Source: Nocardia sp. NBC_01730 (GTDB lineage: Bacteria > Actinomycetota > Actinomycetes > Mycobacteriales > Mycobacteriaceae). Taken from it: a DNA stretch of 64,000 nucleotides. The DNA lies in contig NZ_CP109162.1 in the NCBI RefSeq assembly GCF_035920445.1, positions 5,952,001-6,016,000 of the forward strand, given 5' to 3'. The notes beneath the pieces are model-generated. The model saw only the letters and a list, made by a program, of their open reading frames with translations, had not been told where the DNA came from and ran no database searches. Shown piece after piece: positions 12,259-21,374 of the stretch (positions within the stretch are counted from its first letter, which is position 1; each line of letters begins with the position of its first letter). The position numbers and the translations under genes are program-made.

Positions 12259-15200
12259 ATGATGAGCGACGATGACATATCGGCTCATCGGCCCATACCA
12301 GCAGATCGGCGTGACGGGCCATCCCCGCGCCGGGCGCCGGTCGCGCCATGGGAACGCCGCCCGCCTCTGCCTCAGGCCGAGTCCGAGGATCCGGACGTGA
12401 ACGTCGGCCCGTACAGCGGTCAGATGCCGAGGGTGCCGCAGATCAGTCATCCTTCGGCCCCACCGCAGCAGCCGAGGCCGGGCCAGCGCATCCCGCCGCC
12501 ACCGCAGCAGCAACCGAGACCCCAGCGGCCGCCGCTGCCGCCCCAGCGTCCCGGTCCCGTACAGCACCCCGGCCAGCGGCAGTACCCGCCGGGACCCCCT
12601 GGCCCCGCACAGCCGCGCTCGGTGCCGCCCCGTCCAGGGCCGGGACAGCCCGGTGCACTACCCATAGGACCACGGCCCGCGCAATCCGGCCCGCCCCCCG
12701 CCGCCGGGCCGCGGCCGGGCCCATCCCCGGCGCCCCCACGTCCGGGGCAGTCAGGTCCGATTCCGGCGACTCCGCGTCCGCCGCAGTCGGGCCCGATTCC
12801 AGCGGCCCCGCGTCCGCCGCACTCGGGCCCGATTCCGGCCACCGCGCCGGAGTCCGGCCGCGTGCCGCCGCCACGGTATGCCTCTCCGCAGCCGTACCCT
12901 CCGCCGCAGCGTCCGCCCGCTCCGGTCCGACGCGAGCCCGCCTCGCCGCACCGCCCCCGGACCCAGGAGTGGCCCGCTGCCACCGAGACCGCGGAGAAGC
13001 CCGCCGAGCCGAAGCAGACTTCGAGTTCCCGACTGCTCAGTGACTCCGGATCGATCGCCTTCGCGACGCTGATCAGCCGCATCACCGGGTTCGGTAAGCA
13101 GCTGCTGCTGCTGACTGTGCTCGGCCCAGCCATCGCGAGTGCGTTCACCGTTGCCAGCCAGATCCCGAACATGATCGCCGAGCTGGTGCTGGGCGCGGTG
13201 CTCACCGCGATCGTCGTGCCGACCCTGGTGCGGGCCGAGCAGGAGGACCCCGATCGCGGGGAGGCCTTCGTCCGGCGCCTGGTGACCGCCGCCTTCGTGG
13301 TCCTTGCCACGGCGGCGCTGTTGGCGACCGCGGCGGCACCGCTGCTGACCACGCACGTCTTCCTCTCCGACGACGGCAAGGTGAACACCGGCCTGACCAC
13401 GGCGCTGGCTTTCCTGCTGCTACCCGCGATCCTGTTCTACGGAATGTCGGCGCTGCTCACGGCTATCCTGAACACACGGCAGATGTTCAAGCCCGGCGCG
13501 TGGGCTCCGGTGCTGAACAATCTGGTCGTCCTGACCGTGCTCGGCATGTATGTGCTGATGCCCGGCGAGATCACGCTGGACCCGGTCCGGATGAGCGACC
13601 CGAAGCTGCTGGTGCTCGGCGTGGGCGTCACGGTCGGTGTGGTGGTGCAGGCGGTCAGTCTGGTGCCGGCGATCCGCAGGGCAGGCATCGACCTGCGCCC
13701 GTTGTGGGGTATCGACGCGCGGCTCAAACAGTTCGGCGGCATGGGCGCTGCCATCATCCTGTATGTCCTGATCAGCCAGTCGGGTTTCATCTTCGCCACC
13801 CGCATCTCCTCGCATGCCGATGCGGCGGGTCCGGCGATCTACAACAACGCATGGCTGCTGCTGCAACTGCCCTACGGCGTACTCGGCGTCACGGTGCTCA
13901 CGGCGATCATGCCGCGGCTGAGCCGCAACGCCGCGGCCGACGACACGCCCGCGGTGGTCGACGACCTCTCTGCCGCGACGCGATTGACCATGATCGCGCT
14001 GGTCCCGGTAGTCACGTTCCTCACGCTGGCCGGTCCGCAGGTCGGCCAGGCACTGTACGGGTACGGCAATTTCGGCGGCTCGGATGCCGCGCGTCTCGGG
14101 CTCGCGGTCAGCTGGTCGGCGTTCGCGCTGATTCCGTATTCACTCGTGCTCATCCACCTGCGCGTGTTCTATGCCAGGGAGCAGGCGTGGATTCCGACCT
14201 GGATCATCCTGGGCATCACCGCCGCGAAGATCGTCTTCTCCGCGCTTGCCCCCGTCGTCACCGATGCCGAGCATGTGGTGATCGCGCTGGGTGTCGCGAA
14301 CGGCCTCGGCTTCGCGGTCGGCGCAGTGGTCGGCGGCTATCTGTTGCACCGCAGTCTGGGCGATCTCAGGATGGCCAACGTCGGCCGCACGGTGACACGT
14401 GTCGTACTCGCGTCACTCGCGGGCGGGGCGGTGATGTGGATAATCGACCGGGTACTCGGCCTGGATCGGCTGACCGAGTCCTTCGGTGGCCCCGGTTCGC
14501 TGGTCCGGGTGGCGATCACCGCGATAGTCATGTTGGCGGTGGCCTTCGGCCTCATGCGACTCGCCGGTATTCCAGAAATCGTCGCCATCACCGTGGCCAT
14601 CTCGCGGCGCCTCGGCTGGACCCCGCCCGCACCGGATCTCGATCTGGAGAGCCCGGTCGAAGATCCCTATGTCACACAGGTGCTCCGCAGGCCCGACCCG
14701 TATCTGGCCTACCCGCGCTTCGACGCGTACATGGACGCCCAGACCATGGTGCTGCCAGTGATCAGAGCCGACGCCGTTGACATCACCGGTGTGGGCGAGT
14801 TCCCGTACCCTGTTCGGCAGAGAAGCACAAGTGGCGAATTCGCCGAAACCGCGACATATCAGGGCGAAGGAGGACCGAGGGTGAGCGACGACGCGGTGGG
14901 CGGCGTCCCAGCCGCCGATTCTTCTGCGACCACGGCCGGCGGACTGTATACGGATGTTCCGCCGACCGCGGGGGAGCCGTTGGATCCCGCGTACGCGAAC
15001 AAGGCGCCGGGGACGACTCCGCCGAATCAGGACGCGGCGAGACCCCAGGACGGCCATATGCCGCCCCGCGATCCGATGTACGACACCGGGATGATCCCGA
15101 TCGGGTCGCCGGAAATGCCGCCGATGGGTGGTGAAAACCTGGGCGCACGGCGAATTCCGCGCGGCCCCAAGCTGATTCCTGGCGCCTCGGTGGCCGGTGG

Positions 15201-16686
15201 CCGTTACCGGCTGCTGGCCGGCCACGGCGGCGCACGCGGCCTGCGGTTCTGGCAGGCGCTCGATATCAAGCTCGACCGCGAGGTCGCGCTGACGTTCGTC
15301 GACGCCGACCAGAAAGCCACCGACAACTCCGGCCACGACGGCCCGCAGGCGATCCTGTCGCGCACGCTACGCCTCGGCCGGATCAACTCGCCCGGCCTCG
15401 CCCGTGTGCTCGACGTCGTGCGCGGCAGTTCCGGCGGCATCGTGGTGGCCGAGTGGACGCCGGGCCGTTCGCTGCGCGAGATGGCGGAGACGGTGCCCTC
15501 GCCGATCGGCGCGGCGCGCGCGATCCGCGCTCTCGCCTCCGCGGCCGAGCTGGCACACCGAGGCGGCGGATCACTGTCCATCGATCACCCGGATCGGGTG
15601 CGCATCAGCGCGTCCGGCGACGCGGTGCTCGCCTTCCCTGGAACGCTGTCCGACTCGGATGCCCAGTCCGACGTACGAGGTCTCGGCGCGATGCTCTACG
15701 CGCTGATCACCGCGCGTTGGCCGATCCGCTTCGGCGGAGTCTCCGGCACCACAGCGACGATCGGCGGATTGCACCTCGCAGACCTCGGCCCGGACGGCAC
15801 CCCGGTCGAGCCCAGGCAGATCCGTCCCGAAGTGCCATTCGAAATCTCCGCGGTCGCCGTGCGATCGCTGGAGTCGAACAAGGGCGTGCGCACCGCCGCC
15901 ACCGTGCAGCATGTGCTCGAGCAGGCGTCGGTGGTCGACCAGAAGACCGATTTCATCCCGGTGCTGCGACTGGGCCAGCGCGCACCAGCGCGCACCGACG
16001 ACTCGCTCGCCGATCCGGAACTGCTTGCGGCGGAGCGGGAACGGTCTCAGCGCATGATGTGGATCATGGTCGGGCTCGGCATCCTCGCCGCACTAGTTGT
16101 CGGAATCGTCATCTGGTGGATGGTCAGCGTGTTCGCGCCTGGCGCATCGGACGCGCCGCTGAACGAACAGCGCAACATCGGTCTCACGACCAACAGCCAG
16201 CCCTCACCGACACCGGCAGCCGCGGGCCCGAACATCGCGTCGAACGGCGTCCCGGTGCCGGTGACCGGTGTATCTGTGTTCTCGCCGGAAGGCACCCCCG
16301 ATGGCGTCGGCCACGTCCAAGCGGTGCTGGACAACGATCCGGGCACCGAGTGGCGCACGGATCAGTACTTCCAGCAGTTCCCGGCCCTCAAGAAGGGGGT
16401 CGGCCTGCTGGCGACGCTACCCAGCCCGACCAAGCTGACGAACGTCTCGATCAACTCGCCCAGCTCCGGCACCTCGGTGGAGATCCGCACCTCGCCGACC
16501 GGCTCACCAACCCTGGATCAGACCCAGCTGATCGGCTCCGCCCGATTAGGCGACGGCGTCACCGACATCCCGGTGCACGCCGACCAAGCCGCCCGCTACG
16601 TGCTCGTCTGGATCACCGGACTGGGGAACTCCGGAGGTCAGTTCCAAACCGCTGTCACCGATATTCGTTTCGACGCCGCGCCTTAG
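12259..16686 (+). CDS. murJ: lipid II flippase MurJ fused to a pseudokinase and an outer domain
   Basis: A 1475-aa multidomain protein matching mycobacterial MviN (Rv3910). Residues about 50-250 are Pro/Arg/Gln-rich with a repeated 12-residue unit (RPPQSGPIPAAP). Residues about 257-790 are the MurJ/MviN transporter with some 14 membrane helices (it begins SGSIAFATLISRITGFGKQ), which flips lipid II for peptidoglycan synthesis. Residues about 970-1225 form a kinase-like fold with no HRD catalytic loop (HRGGGSLSIDHPDRVRIS), hence a pseudokinase. One helix follows at about 1265-1294, then a beta-rich outer domain (WRTDQYFQQFPALKKGVG). In mycobacteria PknB phosphorylates this cytoplasmic domain and FhaA binds it. 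ATG 12259 has AGGAGG at 12252-12257. Confidence 0.95.
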   Translation: MMSDDDISAHRPIPADRRDGPSPRRAPVAPWERRPPLPQAESEDPDVNVGPYSGQMPRVPQISHPSAPPQQPRPGQRIPPPPQQQPRPQRPPLPPQRPGPVQHPGQRQYPPGPPGPAQPRSVPPRPGPGQPGALPIGPRPAQSGPPPAAGPRPGPSPAPPRPGQSGPIPATPRPPQSGPIPAAPRPPHSGPIPATAPESGRVPPPRYASPQPYPPPQRPPAPVRREPASPHRPRTQEWPAATETAEKPAEPKQTSSSRLLSDSGSIAFATLISRITGFGKQLLLLTVLGPAIASAFTVASQIPNMIAELVLGAVLTAIVVPTLVRAEQEDPDRGEAFVRRLVTAAFVVLATAALLATAAAPLLTTHVFLSDDGKVNTGLTTALAFLLLPAILFYGMSALLTAILNTRQMFKPGAWAPVLNNLVVLTVLGMYVLMPGEITLDPVRMSDPKLLVLGVGVTVGVVVQAVSLVPAIRRAGIDLRPLWGIDARLKQFGGMGAAIILYVLISQSGFIFATRISSHADAAGPAIYNNAWLLLQLPYGVLGVTVLTAIMPRLSRNAAADDTPAVVDDLSAATRLTMIALVPVVTFLTLAGPQVGQALYGYGNFGGSDAARLGLAVSWSAFALIPYSLVLIHLRVFYAREQAWIPTWIILGITAAKIVFSALAPVVTDAEHVVIALGVANGLGFAVGAVVGGYLLHRSLGDLRMANVGRTVTRVVLASLAGGAVMWIIDRVLGLDRLTESFGGPGSLVRVAITAIVMLAVAFGLMRLAGIPEIVAITVAISRRLGWTPPAPDLDLESPVEDPYVTQVLRRPDPYLAYPRFDAYMDAQTMVLPVIRADAVDITGVGEFPYPVRQRSTSGEFAETATYQGEGGPRVSDDAVGGVPAADSSATTAGGLYTDVPPTAGEPLDPAYANKAPGTTPPNQDAARPQDGHMPPRDPMYDTGMIPIGSPEMPPMGGENLGARRIPRGPKLIPGASVAGGRYRLLAGHGGARGLRFWQALDIKLDREVALTFVDADQKATDNSGHDGPQAILSRTLRLGRINSPGLARVLDVVRGSSGGIVVAEWTPGRSLREMAETVPSPIGAARAIRALASAAELAHRGGGSLSIDHPDRVRISASGDAVLAFPGTLSDSDAQSDVRGLGAMLYALITARWPIRFGGVSGTTATIGGLHLADLGPDGTPVEPRQIRPEVPFEISAVAVRSLESNKGVRTAATVQHVLEQASVVDQKTDFIPVLRLGQRAPARTDDSLADPELLAAERERSQRMMWIMVGLGILAALVVGIVIWWMVSVFAPGASDAPLNEQRNIGLTTNSQPSPTPAAAGPNIASNGVPVPVTGVSVFSPEGTPDGVGHVQAVLDNDPGTEWRTDQYFQQFPALKKGVGLLATLPSPTKLTNVSINSPSSGTSVEIRTSPTGSPTLDQTQLIGSARLGDGVTDIPVHADQAARYVLVWITGLGNSGGQFQTAVTDIRFDAAP

Positions 16687-16788
16687 CCCGGCCCAGGTAG
16701 GACTTCTGCCGCACGCATCGTTCGTGCAGGCCATTCGCTCGCGCGCCATGTGTCGCGCACTCCAATCAAGCTCAGCCCGATCGGTTTG

Positions 16789-16818
16789 TTGCTGCCAAAT
16801 CGTTACGGACGATATGAT
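16789..16818 (+). promoter_or_regulatory. candidate sigM promoter
   Basis: TTGCTG at 16789-16794 and TATGAT at 16813-16818, spaced by 18 bases, read as a housekeeping-type promoter between murJ and sigM. It was assigned by eye. An auto-regulatory ECF-type promoter (GGAAC...CGTC) was not found in this gap. Confidence 0.3.
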
Positions 16819-16940
16819 CTTCTCGCGCTCTCAGCAGGGGAGCTTCCCGGGTTCTGGTGTCTCGTTCCTGGATGCTGCGAAATTTCGGCGATGGTCTACG
16901 GTGCCCGTCGCTGCTGTGAGCGTTGTCCAAGGGGTTGGCA

Positions 16941-17573
16941 TTGTCGTCCGAATTGAACGAGGAACTTCGCGGGGGGACGTCGCGGCCGGTCGCGCACCGC
17001 GAACGCTCGTTCGTACCCGACGAATACTCTGATATCGAACTGCTGCAGGCGCATGTCCGCGGCCAGCGGCACGCGTTCGCGGAGCTGCTGCGCAGGCACA
17101 ACGACCATCTCTGGCAGACCGCCCTGCGCGCGTCCTATACCCGGGAGGACGCGGCCGACTCGCTACAGGACGCGCTGCTATCCGCCCACCGCAGGGCGGC
17201 CTCGTTCCGCGCCGAGGCCGAGGTGCGCAGCTGGCTGCACGCGATCGTGGTGAATGCTTGCCTGGACCGGATCCGGCGCAACAAGACCAGGCGCGCGTTC
17301 TCGCTCTCACCCGAGACCATGCCCGAACCCGGCGATGACCGCGACGAGATGGCCGAGCTGGAGATGTCCATGATCATCGATCACGCGCTGTTCTCGTTGC
17401 CGCCGGAGCAGCGCACTGCGCTGGTGGCGATCGATCTGGAGGGGTATAGCGTGTCCGAGGCGGCAGCGATGCTCGGTGTGCCCGAGGGGACGATCAAGAG
17501 CCGGTGCGCCAGGGCGCGGCAGCGTTTGAAAGAGCGGTTGGAGTTTCTGCGTGATCCGGGGAACCGGAGGTAG
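16941..17573 (+). CDS. sigM: ECF RNA polymerase sigma factor SigM
   Basis: A 210-aa extracytoplasmic-function sigma factor. Region 2 is seen in AFAELLRRHNDHLWQTALRA and YTREDAADSLQDALLSAHRR, and region 4 in LPPEQRTALVAIDLEGYSVS and LGVPEGTIKSRCARARQRLK, the helix-turn-helix that reads the -35 element. It lies downstream of murJ and upstream of a membrane anti-sigma factor, then trxB-trxA-cwlM, exactly as in Mycobacterium. In mycobacteria SigM controls a small regulon of secreted Esx-type proteins and lipid genes. The start is TTG 16941, chosen because AAGGGG at 16929-16934 is 6 bases upstream; TTG codons at 16923 and 16935 are in-frame alternatives. Confidence 0.92.
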   Translation: MSSELNEELRGGTSRPVAHRERSFVPDEYSDIELLQAHVRGQRHAFAELLRRHNDHLWQTALRASYTREDAADSLQDALLSAHRRAASFRAEAEVRSWLHAIVVNACLDRIRRNKTRRAFSLSPETMPEPGDDRDEMAELEMSMIIDHALFSLPPEQRTALVAIDLEGYSVSEAAAMLGVPEGTIKSRCARARQRLKERLEFLRDPGNRR

Positions 17574-17674
17574 CTGAGATGCGTCATTAATAGTGACGAA
17601 CCACTGAACGATGTCCATGTAGTCCCCGTCGTCGAGGGATCCCCGTGATGTCAGATCCAAACAACGGAGGTGCG

Positions 17675-18484
17675 ATGGCGACCCGGTCCGTGCCGCAGCC
17701 TCCGTTCACCGCCGACCTGCTCGCCGACCTGCACGCCGGCAATGTGACGCCGGAGCAGCGCGAGCAGTTGTGGCCGGTGGTGTCGCGCGATCCGGAGGCG
17801 CTGCGCTTTCTGCGCTCGCTCGACGACGTCACCGCGGAACTGCGCGCTCTCGGCCGCGACGAGCACATCATCCACGCCATGCCCGGGGACGTGGCCGCAC
17901 AGCTCGCGCGGGTCGTCGATGAGTTGGACCTGTCCGAGCCTCCTACCGAGCCGAGGACCGCTATCCACCGGCTGTCATCCGGTTCCGAGGCTGAATCCGA
18001 CGGCGAGTCAATGGTTTCCCAATCCGTTCCCGCACCGCTGGTCTCGCTCGACGAGCGACGCCACAGCAGGCGTCGCTGGCTCGCCGCGGCGGCCGCGATC
18101 GCGATGGTGGCGTGCGCAGGAGTTGCCGTGACGACGCTGCGCGACGACGACGACGTCGCGCCGACCGCTCAGCCGACCGTCCAGCCGACCGCAGGCAACA
18201 ATGACGAACTGGGCGACGACCTCACCGCCACGGCCGCGCTCAGCGCGCTGGGCCGCCACGACATCTCCGGCTCGCTCGCGAGGCCGGGAGCGCTCGACCG
18301 CTGCGTCCACGCGAACGGACTGGACCGTGCGGTGCTCGGCTCGACCGACATCAGGTTCCAGGGCCGCGACGCGGTTCTCATCCTGCTCCCCGGCCCGCGC
18401 CCGCCCAAGATCACCGCCCTGGTCGTCGGGACCGGTTGCCGCACAGACGATCCTCAGCGGAGAGCGCTGCAGGACATCGGCTGA
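17675..18484 (+). CDS. rsmA: anti-sigma-M factor, membrane-anchored
   Basis: A 269-aa protein matching mycobacterial Rv3912. The cytoplasmic N-terminal 140 residues (ADLLADLHAGNVTPEQREQL) would hold SigM. One membrane helix lies near residues 128-148 (RRWLAAAAAIAMVACAGVAV), followed by an acidic and Thr/Pro-rich outer linker and a small folded C-terminal part with two Cys residues (LDRCVHANG and VVGTGCRTDD). No CHCC zinc motif is visible, so this is not a classic ZAS anti-sigma factor. ATG 17675 is chosen for the GGAGG at 17666-17670; GTG 17645 is an upstream alternative. It follows sigM by about 100 bases. Confidence 0.82.
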   Translation: MATRSVPQPPFTADLLADLHAGNVTPEQREQLWPVVSRDPEALRFLRSLDDVTAELRALGRDEHIIHAMPGDVAAQLARVVDELDLSEPPTEPRTAIHRLSSGSEAESDGESMVSQSVPAPLVSLDERRHSRRRWLAAAAAIAMVACAGVAVTTLRDDDDVAPTAQPTVQPTAGNNDELGDDLTATAALSALGRHDISGSLARPGALDRCVHANGLDRAVLGSTDIRFQGRDAVLILLPGPRPPKITALVVGTGCRTDDPQRRALQDIG

Positions 18485-18518
18485 CACTGCGATCTCGGCC
18501 ACGCTCGTGGTGTGACCC

Positions 18519-18558
18519 GGTCAACGTGGGAACAACAGCCATTACCCTGTTGTTGACC
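18519..18558. promoter_or_regulatory. inverted repeat upstream of trxB
   Basis: AACAACAG at 18531-18538 and CTGTTGTT at 18547-18554 form perfect 8-bp arms around an 8-base loop, and GGTCAAC/GTTGACC (18519-18525, 18552-18558) extends the symmetry. It lies between the anti-sigma gene and trxB. It may be an operator for trxB, or a weak terminator separating the sigM-rsmA unit from trxB-trxA. It has no T-tract. Confidence 0.4.
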
Positions 18559-18590
18559 GCTACGTCCACCGATTCTCCCCGGAAGGCCCC

Positions 18591-19577
18591 ATGAGCACGC
18601 CAGTTTCCGACCTGATCATCGTCGGCTCCGGCCCTGCCGGCTACACGGCGGCCGTGTACGCGGCCCGCGCGGAGCTCCAGCCGCTGGTGTTCGAGGGAAC
18701 CCAGTTCGGCGGCGCACTGATGACCACCACCGAAGTGGAGAACTTCCCAGGCTTTCGCGACGGCATCATGGGCCCGGATCTTATGGACGAGATGCGCGAG
18801 CAGGCCAAGCGGTTCGGTGCCGACATCCGCACCGAGGACGTGGATGCCATCGATCTCAACGGTCCGATCAAGAAGGTCACCGTCGGCGATCAGACCTACC
18901 AGGCGCACGCCGTGATCCTCGCCATGGGCTCGGCCGCCCGCTACCTGAACGTGCCGGGTGAGCAGCGGCTGCTCGGCCGCGGTGTCAGCGCTTGCGCCAC
19001 CTGCGACGGCTTCTTCTTCAAGGGCCAGGACATCGTCGTGGTCGGTGGTGGCGACTCGGCGATGGAGGAGGCCATCTTCCTGACCAAGTTCGCCTCCAGC
19101 GTCACCATCGTGCACCGCCGAGAGGAGTTCCGCGCCTCCCGCATCATGCTGGAGCGGGCAAGGGCGAACGAGAAGATCGAGTTCGTGCTGAACTCCGAGG
19201 TGCTCGAGGTGCACGGCGAGAACAGCGTCACCCACCTGACCCTGCGCGACACCCGCACCGGCGAGATCTCCGAACTGGCCGCGACCGGCCTGTTCGTGGC
19301 GATCGGCCACGATCCGCGTAGCGAGTTGGTCGAGGGCCAGGTCGAGCTGGACGACGAGGGCTACGTGCAGGTGCTGCACCCGTCGACCGCCACCGATGTG
19401 CCTGGCGTTTTTGCCGCGGGCGACCTCGTCGACCACACCTACCGTCAGGCGATCACCGCCGCGGGGACCGGCTGCCGCGCGGCTATCGATGCCGAGCGCT
19501 GGCTCGCCGAACATGGCGACATCACCTCGAACCGCCTCGAGAACGCGGGCGACTCGGTTTCCGTACCCGCCAACTGA
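18591..19577 (+). CDS. trxB: thioredoxin-disulfide reductase
   Basis: A 328-aa flavoenzyme that reduces thioredoxin with NADPH. An FAD-binding [16 protein letters not shown] opens the protein. The redox pair CATC sits near residues 134-137 ([11 protein letters not shown]), the NADPH site is [16 protein letters not shown], and the C-terminal FAD motif is [16 protein letters not shown]. The length and layout are those of bacterial low-molecular-weight TrxB. It is followed 36 bases later by its substrate gene trxA, and the pair lies between sigM and cwlM as in Mycobacterium. Confidence 0.97.
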   Translation: MSTPVSDLIIVGSGPAGYTAAVYAARAELQPLVFEGTQFGGALMTTTEVENFPGFRDGIMGPDLMDEMREQAKRFGADIRTEDVDAIDLNGPIKKVTVGDQTYQAHAVILAMGSAARYLNVPGEQRLLGRGVSACATCDGFFFKGQDIVVVGGGDSAMEEAIFLTKFASSVTIVHRREEFRASRIMLERARANEKIEFVLNSEVLEVHGENSVTHLTLRDTRTGEISELAATGLFVAIGHDPRSELVEGQVELDDEGYVQVLHPSTATDVPGVFAAGDLVDHTYRQAITAAGTGCRAAIDAERWLAEHGDITSNRLENAGDSVSVPAN

Positions 19578-19613
19578 GCTTCCGTCTCGTTTCACCGCAA
19601 GGAGAGAGAATTT

Positions 19614-19946
19614 ATGGCCGAGTCTGCCAAGACGGTCACCGTCACCGACGCGTCCTTCGCCGACGACGTGCTGCTCAGCGAGAAGCCCGTCCTCGTCGAC
19701 TTCTGGGCCGACTGGTGCGGACCGTGCAAGATGGTCGCCCCAGTCCTGGAGGAGATCGCAGGGACACATGCGGACAAGCTGACCATCGCGAAACTGGACG
19801 TGGATGCAAACCCCGGCACCGCCCGCGATTATCAGATTCTTTCGCTGCCTACTATGATGCTGTTCCGCGGCGGTAAGCCGGTCAAGCAGATCGTCGGAGC
19901 GAAGGGCAAAGCCGCCCTTCTGCGGGAACTCGAAGGCGTCATCTGA
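19614..19946 (+). CDS. trxA: thioredoxin
   Basis: A 110-aa thioredoxin with the active site WCGPCK at residues 34-39 (Cys35 and Cys38) and the cis-proline loop LSLPTMMLFRGGKPVKQIVG. It is the partner of the reductase immediately upstream and reduces cytosolic protein disulfides. AAGGAGAGAG lies a few bases before ATG 19614. It corresponds to TrxC of M. tuberculosis by position. Confidence 0.97.
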   Translation: MAESAKTVTVTDASFADDVLLSEKPVLVDFWADWCGPCKMVAPVLEEIAGTHADKLTIAKLDVDANPGTARDYQILSLPTMMLFRGGKPVKQIVGAKGKAALLRELEGVI

Positions 19947-19976
19947 CGACGCGATTCGACGACGCGCCGTAGGATG

Positions 19977-20009
19977 CCTGGACCCGGGATTGCCGAAATC
20001 CGGTCCAGG
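19977..20009 (+). terminator. hairpin after trxA
   Basis: CCTGGACC at 19977-19984 pairs with GGTCCAGG at 20002-20009, with inner partial pairing of CGGGAT and ATCCGG. There is no T-tract, which is usual for actinobacteria. It separates trxA from cwlM. Confidence 0.5.
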
Positions 20010-20104
20010 TTTGAGACAATCGACCGACGCTCCGGTCGTGCGAGGGTGTGTGCCATCGCATGAGTGGGTACCCGCGGGTTGACGGAAGGAAAGGGCTCTC
20101 ACGC

Positions 20105-21298
20105 ATGCACCGACTTCGTCACGGCGATACCGGTCCAGCCGTAGCAGAGGTTCGGAGCACCCTGGCAAGCCTCGGGTTCCTACACGCCCATGTCAGTACC
20201 GGGCGCGCGGGCGCGCGCGAGTACTGGATGGACAAAGACGCTATCTTCGACCATCACCTCGACTCCGCGGTGCGCGCGTTCCAGCAGCACCGCGGGCTCT
20301 TGGTCGACGGCGTAGTCGGCCCCGCGACCTACCGTGCACTGAAGGAAGCGTCCTACCGGCTCGGTGCGCGGACGCTGATCTACCAACTCTCCGCGCCGCT
20401 GTACGGCGACGACGTGGCCACGCTCCAGCGCAGGCTGCAGGACCTCGGCTTCTACGTCCACCGCGTGGACGGCTACTTCGGTCCGCATACCCATGACGGG
20501 CTCACGGCCTTCCAACGGGAGATCGGGCTGGCCGCCGACGGCATCTGCGGTCCCGACACGCTGCGCTCGCTCGACCTGCTCGGTGCAAGGGTCACCGGCG
20601 GCAACCCACACCGGATCGCCGAGGAAGAGGTGGTACACCGCGCGGGTCCGCAGCTCACCGGCAAACGGATCGTCATCGATCCGGGCCTCGGCGGACCGGA
20701 CAAGGGCTACGTGGTGCCCACCGAGTACGGCGACGTCTACCAGTCGGAAGTCCTGTGGGACTTGGCAAGTCGCCTGGAGGGCCGGATGGCGGCGACCGGT
20801 ATGGAGACCTTCCTGTCCCGGCCGTGGGGCGCCAATCCGACCGACTCCGAACGCGCCGACACCTCGAACGCGTTCGACGCAGATCTCATGATCTCGCTGC
20901 GTTGCGCCGTCAACCCGAGTCCGCTGGCCAACGGCGTTGCCGGATTCTACTTCGGTAACTCGCACGGCTCGGTGTCGATGATCGGCCAAGTGCTGGCCGG
21001 ATTCATCCAGCGCGAGGTCGTAGCGCGAACCTCGTTGCAGGACTGCCGAACCCATGCACGAACCTGGGATCTGTTGCGACTCACCAAGATGCCGACCGTC
21101 CAGGTCGACATCGGTTACCTGACAAACCCGTACGACGCCTCGGTGCTCACCAACCCGCGTATGCGCGACGTGATCGCCGAAGCCATCCTGATCTCGGTGA
21201 AGCGGCTGTACCTGCTCGGTCAGGATGACCAGCCCACCGGCACCTACACTTTCGCGGAGCTGCTGGCAGAGGAGCTTGCCGCGGCGGATCGGATGTAG
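20105..21298 (+). CDS. cwlM: CwlM, amidase-fold regulator of MurA
   Basis: A 397-aa protein with two peptidoglycan-binding repeats (VRAFQQHRGLLVDGVVGPAT and LTAFQREIGLAADGICGPDT), then an amidase_3 fold. The zinc ligands of a working amidase look lost: the expected DPGHGG reads DPGLGGPDKG, and the usual SIHAN segment reads SLRCAVN. This agrees with mycobacterial CwlM, which does not act as a hydrolase but, once phosphorylated by PknB, stimulates MurA. The C-terminal PTGTYTFAELLAEEL keeps the Thr-rich site that PknB targets in mycobacteria. ATG 20105 follows AAGGAAAGGG; the frame is open upstream to 20048, but the extension lacks similarity. Confidence 0.93.
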   Translation: MHRLRHGDTGPAVAEVRSTLASLGFLHAHVSTGRAGAREYWMDKDAIFDHHLDSAVRAFQQHRGLLVDGVVGPATYRALKEASYRLGARTLIYQLSAPLYGDDVATLQRRLQDLGFYVHRVDGYFGPHTHDGLTAFQREIGLAADGICGPDTLRSLDLLGARVTGGNPHRIAEEEVVHRAGPQLTGKRIVIDPGLGGPDKGYVVPTEYGDVYQSEVLWDLASRLEGRMAATGMETFLSRPWGANPTDSERADTSNAFDADLMISLRCAVNPSPLANGVAGFYFGNSHGSVSMIGQVLAGFIQREVVARTSLQDCRTHARTWDLLRLTKMPTVQVDIGYLTNPYDASVLTNPRMRDVIAEAILISVKRLYLLGQDDQPTGTYTFAELLAEELAAADRM

Positions 21299-21318
21299 TA
21301 GGGGTCCCAATCGAATCA

Positions 21319-21360
21319 CGAAGCGCTACTTGCCATTTCCTATCGGCAAGTGGCGCTTCG
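21319..21360. terminator. bidirectional terminator between cwlM and the GNAT-like gene
   Basis: CGAAGCGCTACTTGCC (21319-21334) pairs with GGCAAGTGGCGCTTCG (21345-21360) over 16 bp with one G-T pair and a 10-base loop. It sits between two convergent genes, so it should end transcription from both sides. Confidence 0.85.
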
Positions 21361-21374
21361 GATATCGATTCGGT

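Noticed and set aside
12700-12850. Pro-rich repeats at the MurJ N-terminus as a mobile repeat
   Set aside because: In-frame coding repeats of about 36 bp encoding a disordered tail.
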